Assembly (NCBI RefSeq): GCF_000876015.1
Contig: NZ_BBQM01000014.1
Location: forward strand, 124,001-188,000
Direction: 5' to 3'
Source: Cupriavidus basilensis
GTDB taxonomy: Bacteria; Pseudomonadota; Gammaproteobacteria; Burkholderiales; Burkholderiaceae
Length of the DNA: 64,000 bases
The first letter of the stretch is position 1. The number at the start of each line of letters is the position of its first letter. A program made the translations under genes and the position numbers. Below, in pieces: positions 62,714-64,000 of the stretch. Under the pieces are notes generated by a model. That model was not told the origin of the DNA and made no database searches. It saw only the letters and a program-made list of their open reading frames with translations.

Positions 62714-63709
62714 ATGACGCGACCTCTCATTCTCTGCACGCTGCCCATGCACGCATCCGGCGCCGCCCTGCTGGCGCCGGTGGCGGAGCTGGTGGTGGCG
62801 CCCGACACCGGCGCCGACACGCTGCGCCGCATGGTGCGCGACGCGGACTACCTGCTGGTGCGCAGCCACCTGCCCGCCGACCTGTTCGACGGCGCGCCCC
62901 GGCTCAAGGGCGTGGTGCGCAACGGCACCGGGCTCGACATGATTCCGGTCGATGCCGCCACCGCGCTCGGCATTCCCGTGGCCAACGTGCCCGGTGCCAA
63001 CGCGCAGGCGGTGGCCGAATACTGCATCGGCGCCTTTCTCGCGCTGGCGCGGCGCTTCGGCATGATGGACGCGGCTTTGCGCGGCGCCGGCTGGGCCGAG
63101 GCGCGCGCGCTCAGCGCGCCGACCGTCGAACTGGCGGGCAAGACGGTCGGCATCGTCGGCCTGGGCAATATCGGCGGCAGGCTCGCGCGCATCTGCGCCG
63201 GGGCGTTCGGCATGACCGTGCTGGCCAGCCAGCCCGGCGAGGCCGGCCTGCCGGACTTCGTCACGCGGGTCACGCTGGACGAACTGCTGCGGCGAAGCGA
63301 TTTCGTCTCGTTGAACTGCCCGCTGACGCCGCAGACCCATCACCTGCTCGACGCGGCGCGGCTGCGCGCGATGAAGCCGGGCGCGTTCCTGGTCAACGCC
63401 GCGCGCGGCGAGGTCGTCGACGAGGATGCGCTGGTGCGGGCGCTGGGCGAAGGCTGGATCGCCGGCGCCGCGCTCGACGTGTTCGCGCGGCAGCCGCTGG
63501 CGCCCGCGCATCCGCTGCTGGCGCTCGACAACGTGATGCTCACCCCGCACGCGGCGTCGCTCACGCAAGAGAGTTCGGAGAAGATGAGCACGGGCGCGGC
63601 GCGCCAGCTGCTGCAGCTCATTGCCGGCGAGCGTCCCGAGTTCCTGGTCAACCCGCAGGTCTGGGACGGCCATGCCAGCCGCCGGGCCGTGGAGGTGCAA
63701 CGTGCCTGA
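62714..63709 (+). CDS. D-2-hydroxyacid dehydrogenase, NAD(P)-dependent
   Basis: A 331-residue D-isomer-specific 2-hydroxyacid dehydrogenase. The dinucleotide-binding motif is GIVGLGNIGGRLA. The catalytic arginine lies in NAARGEVVDEDAL, and the catalytic histidine in LTPHAASLTQES. PGANAQAVAEYCIGAFLALAR is the typical hinge helix. It reversibly reduces 2-oxo acids such as glyoxylate or hydroxypyruvate. Fifteen bases after the racemase-family gene; its stop overlaps the next start by eight bases. Confidence 0.92.
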   Translation: MTRPLILCTLPMHASGAALLAPVAELVVAPDTGADTLRRMVRDADYLLVRSHLPADLFDGAPRLKGVVRNGTGLDMIPVDAATALGIPVANVPGANAQAVAEYCIGAFLALARRFGMMDAALRGAGWAEARALSAPTVELAGKTVGIVGLGNIGGRLARICAGAFGMTVLASQPGEAGLPDFVTRVTLDELLRRSDFVSLNCPLTPQTHHLLDAARLRAMKPGAFLVNAARGEVVDEDALVRALGEGWIAGAALDVFARQPLAPAHPLLALDNVMLTPHAASLTQESSEKMSTGAARQLLQLIAGERPEFLVNPQVWDGHASRRAVEVQRA

Positions 63710-64000
63710 TACCCAATCGAGCCTGAAGATCGTCAGCGTGGAAGGGTTTGCCACCTCGTTCCCGGTCAGGCAGGGCGTGACGCTCGGCATCGGGCGCGCG
63801 GTCAAGCGCGACGCGCTGATCGTCAAGGTGATCACCGAAGGCGGGCTGGTGGGCTGGGGCGAATCGCACCACGGCCGCTGCCCGGGCGCGATCGCCCAGT
63901 TGATCAACACCACGCTGCGCCAACTGGTGACGGGCATGGAGGCGCACGATGTGGTCGGCGTGTGGGCGCGCATCTACGCGCGCCAGCTTGCCAGCCACGG
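63702..64000 (+). CDS. Second mandelate racemase/MLE family enzyme (3' cut by window)
   Basis: The first 99 residues of another enolase-superfamily enzyme: the N-terminal capping domain with VEGFATSFPVRQGVTLGIGR, VKVITEGGLVGWGESHHGRC and GMEAHDVVGVWARIY. The active-site barrel lies beyond the window. It begins with GTG overlapping the dehydrogenase stop, with GGAGG eight bases upstream, so it is in the same operon. Having two members of this superfamily in one operon suggests two epimers or two steps of one pathway. Confidence 0.88.
   Translation, partial: MPDTQSSLKIVSVEGFATSFPVRQGVTLGIGRAVKRDALIVKVITEGGLVGWGESHHGRCPGAIAQLINTTLRQLVTGMEAHDVVGVWARIYARQLASH

Noticed and set aside
61154..63973. 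Minus-strand open frame of about 940 codons over the racemase-dehydrogenase operon
   Set aside because: Low-complexity shadow of the real plus-strand genes; it would also cover their promoter region.

Overview
The window is a GC-rich chromosome segment (my estimate is in the high 60s % G+C or above) that reads like a member of the Burkholderiales, most likely a Cupriavidus/Ralstonia-type Betaproteobacterium. The clues are a Bug/TctC periplasmic receptor at the left edge, many LysR-type regulators, a DUF746-type gene, a cyo-type quinol oxidase paired with SURF1, and tRNA-Asp/tRNA-Glu of ordinary proteobacterial type. Gene density is high. No insertion sequence, prophage, rRNA or CRISPR array was seen. 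Two small toxin-antitoxin or toxin-like modules, a pseudogene scar and one large palindromic repeat are the accessory items.

Layout. 0-9 kb: Bug receptor (partial), a FitAB-type TA module with a palindrome over its promoter, a DUF3047 gene, a LysR gene beside the 3' remnant of a lost short-chain dehydrogenase, a zinc-ribbon DUF746-like gene, a divergent LuxR-type response regulator / histidine kinase pair, two tRNAs, a membrane hydrolase and an uncharacterised protein. 9-15 kb: small zinc protein, M14 carboxypeptidase, small protein, cysK, a membrane diguanylate cyclase with an intact I-site, then a roughly 0.85 kb gene-free leader. 15-28.4 kb: a complete seven-gene pelABCDEFG operon for the cationic Pel exopolysaccharide, tightly coupled by overlaps. 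Catalytic or c-di-GMP-binding residues are visible in PelA, PelD and PelF. 28.6-33.5 kb: an OmpR-type regulator, a LysM-FecR-FN3-like exported protein and a CHASE2 histidine kinase, overlapping or nearly touching, co-directional with pel. 33.5-37.3 kb: small proteins, YciH, YceH and an MHS-type MFS transporter.

37.3-49.5 kb: a regulated divergent promoter with three AGTGCCA boxes, cyoABCD plus a SURF1 gene, an M19 dipeptidase-like protein with an unusual N-terminal extension, an MFS transporter, a Tat-exported chloroperoxidase-type hydrolase, an NRAMP (mntH) transporter, and a gene-free stretch of about 0.93 kb containing a large inverted repeat. 49.5-57.8 kb: an MFS transporter, msrC, the mntA/hepT pair, a LysR gene divergent from an enolase, and a periplasmic methionine-sulfoxide repair set msrA-dipZ-msrB. 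57.9-64 kb: an OmpR/EnvZ-type pair divergent from msrB, then a GntR regulator divergent from an operon (NIPSNAP, mandelate-racemase family enzyme, D-2-hydroxyacid dehydrogenase, second mandelate-racemase family enzyme cut by the right edge) with a near-consensus promoter and a palindrome downstream of it.

How they fit together. The strongest functional theme is biofilm and envelope control. A c-di-GMP synthase lies just upstream of the Pel operon, whose PelD has the RxxD c-di-GMP site, and a putative envelope-sensing three-gene cassette lies just downstream. A second theme is envelope redox defence: MsrA and MsrB both carry export signals and both lack a recognisable resolving cysteine, and the DipZ-like membrane reductase between them is the obvious electron source. 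The right-hand operon looks like a sugar-acid or related hydroxy-acid catabolic cluster under GntR control. All functional statements are from sequence reading and family knowledge; nothing was searched or computed.
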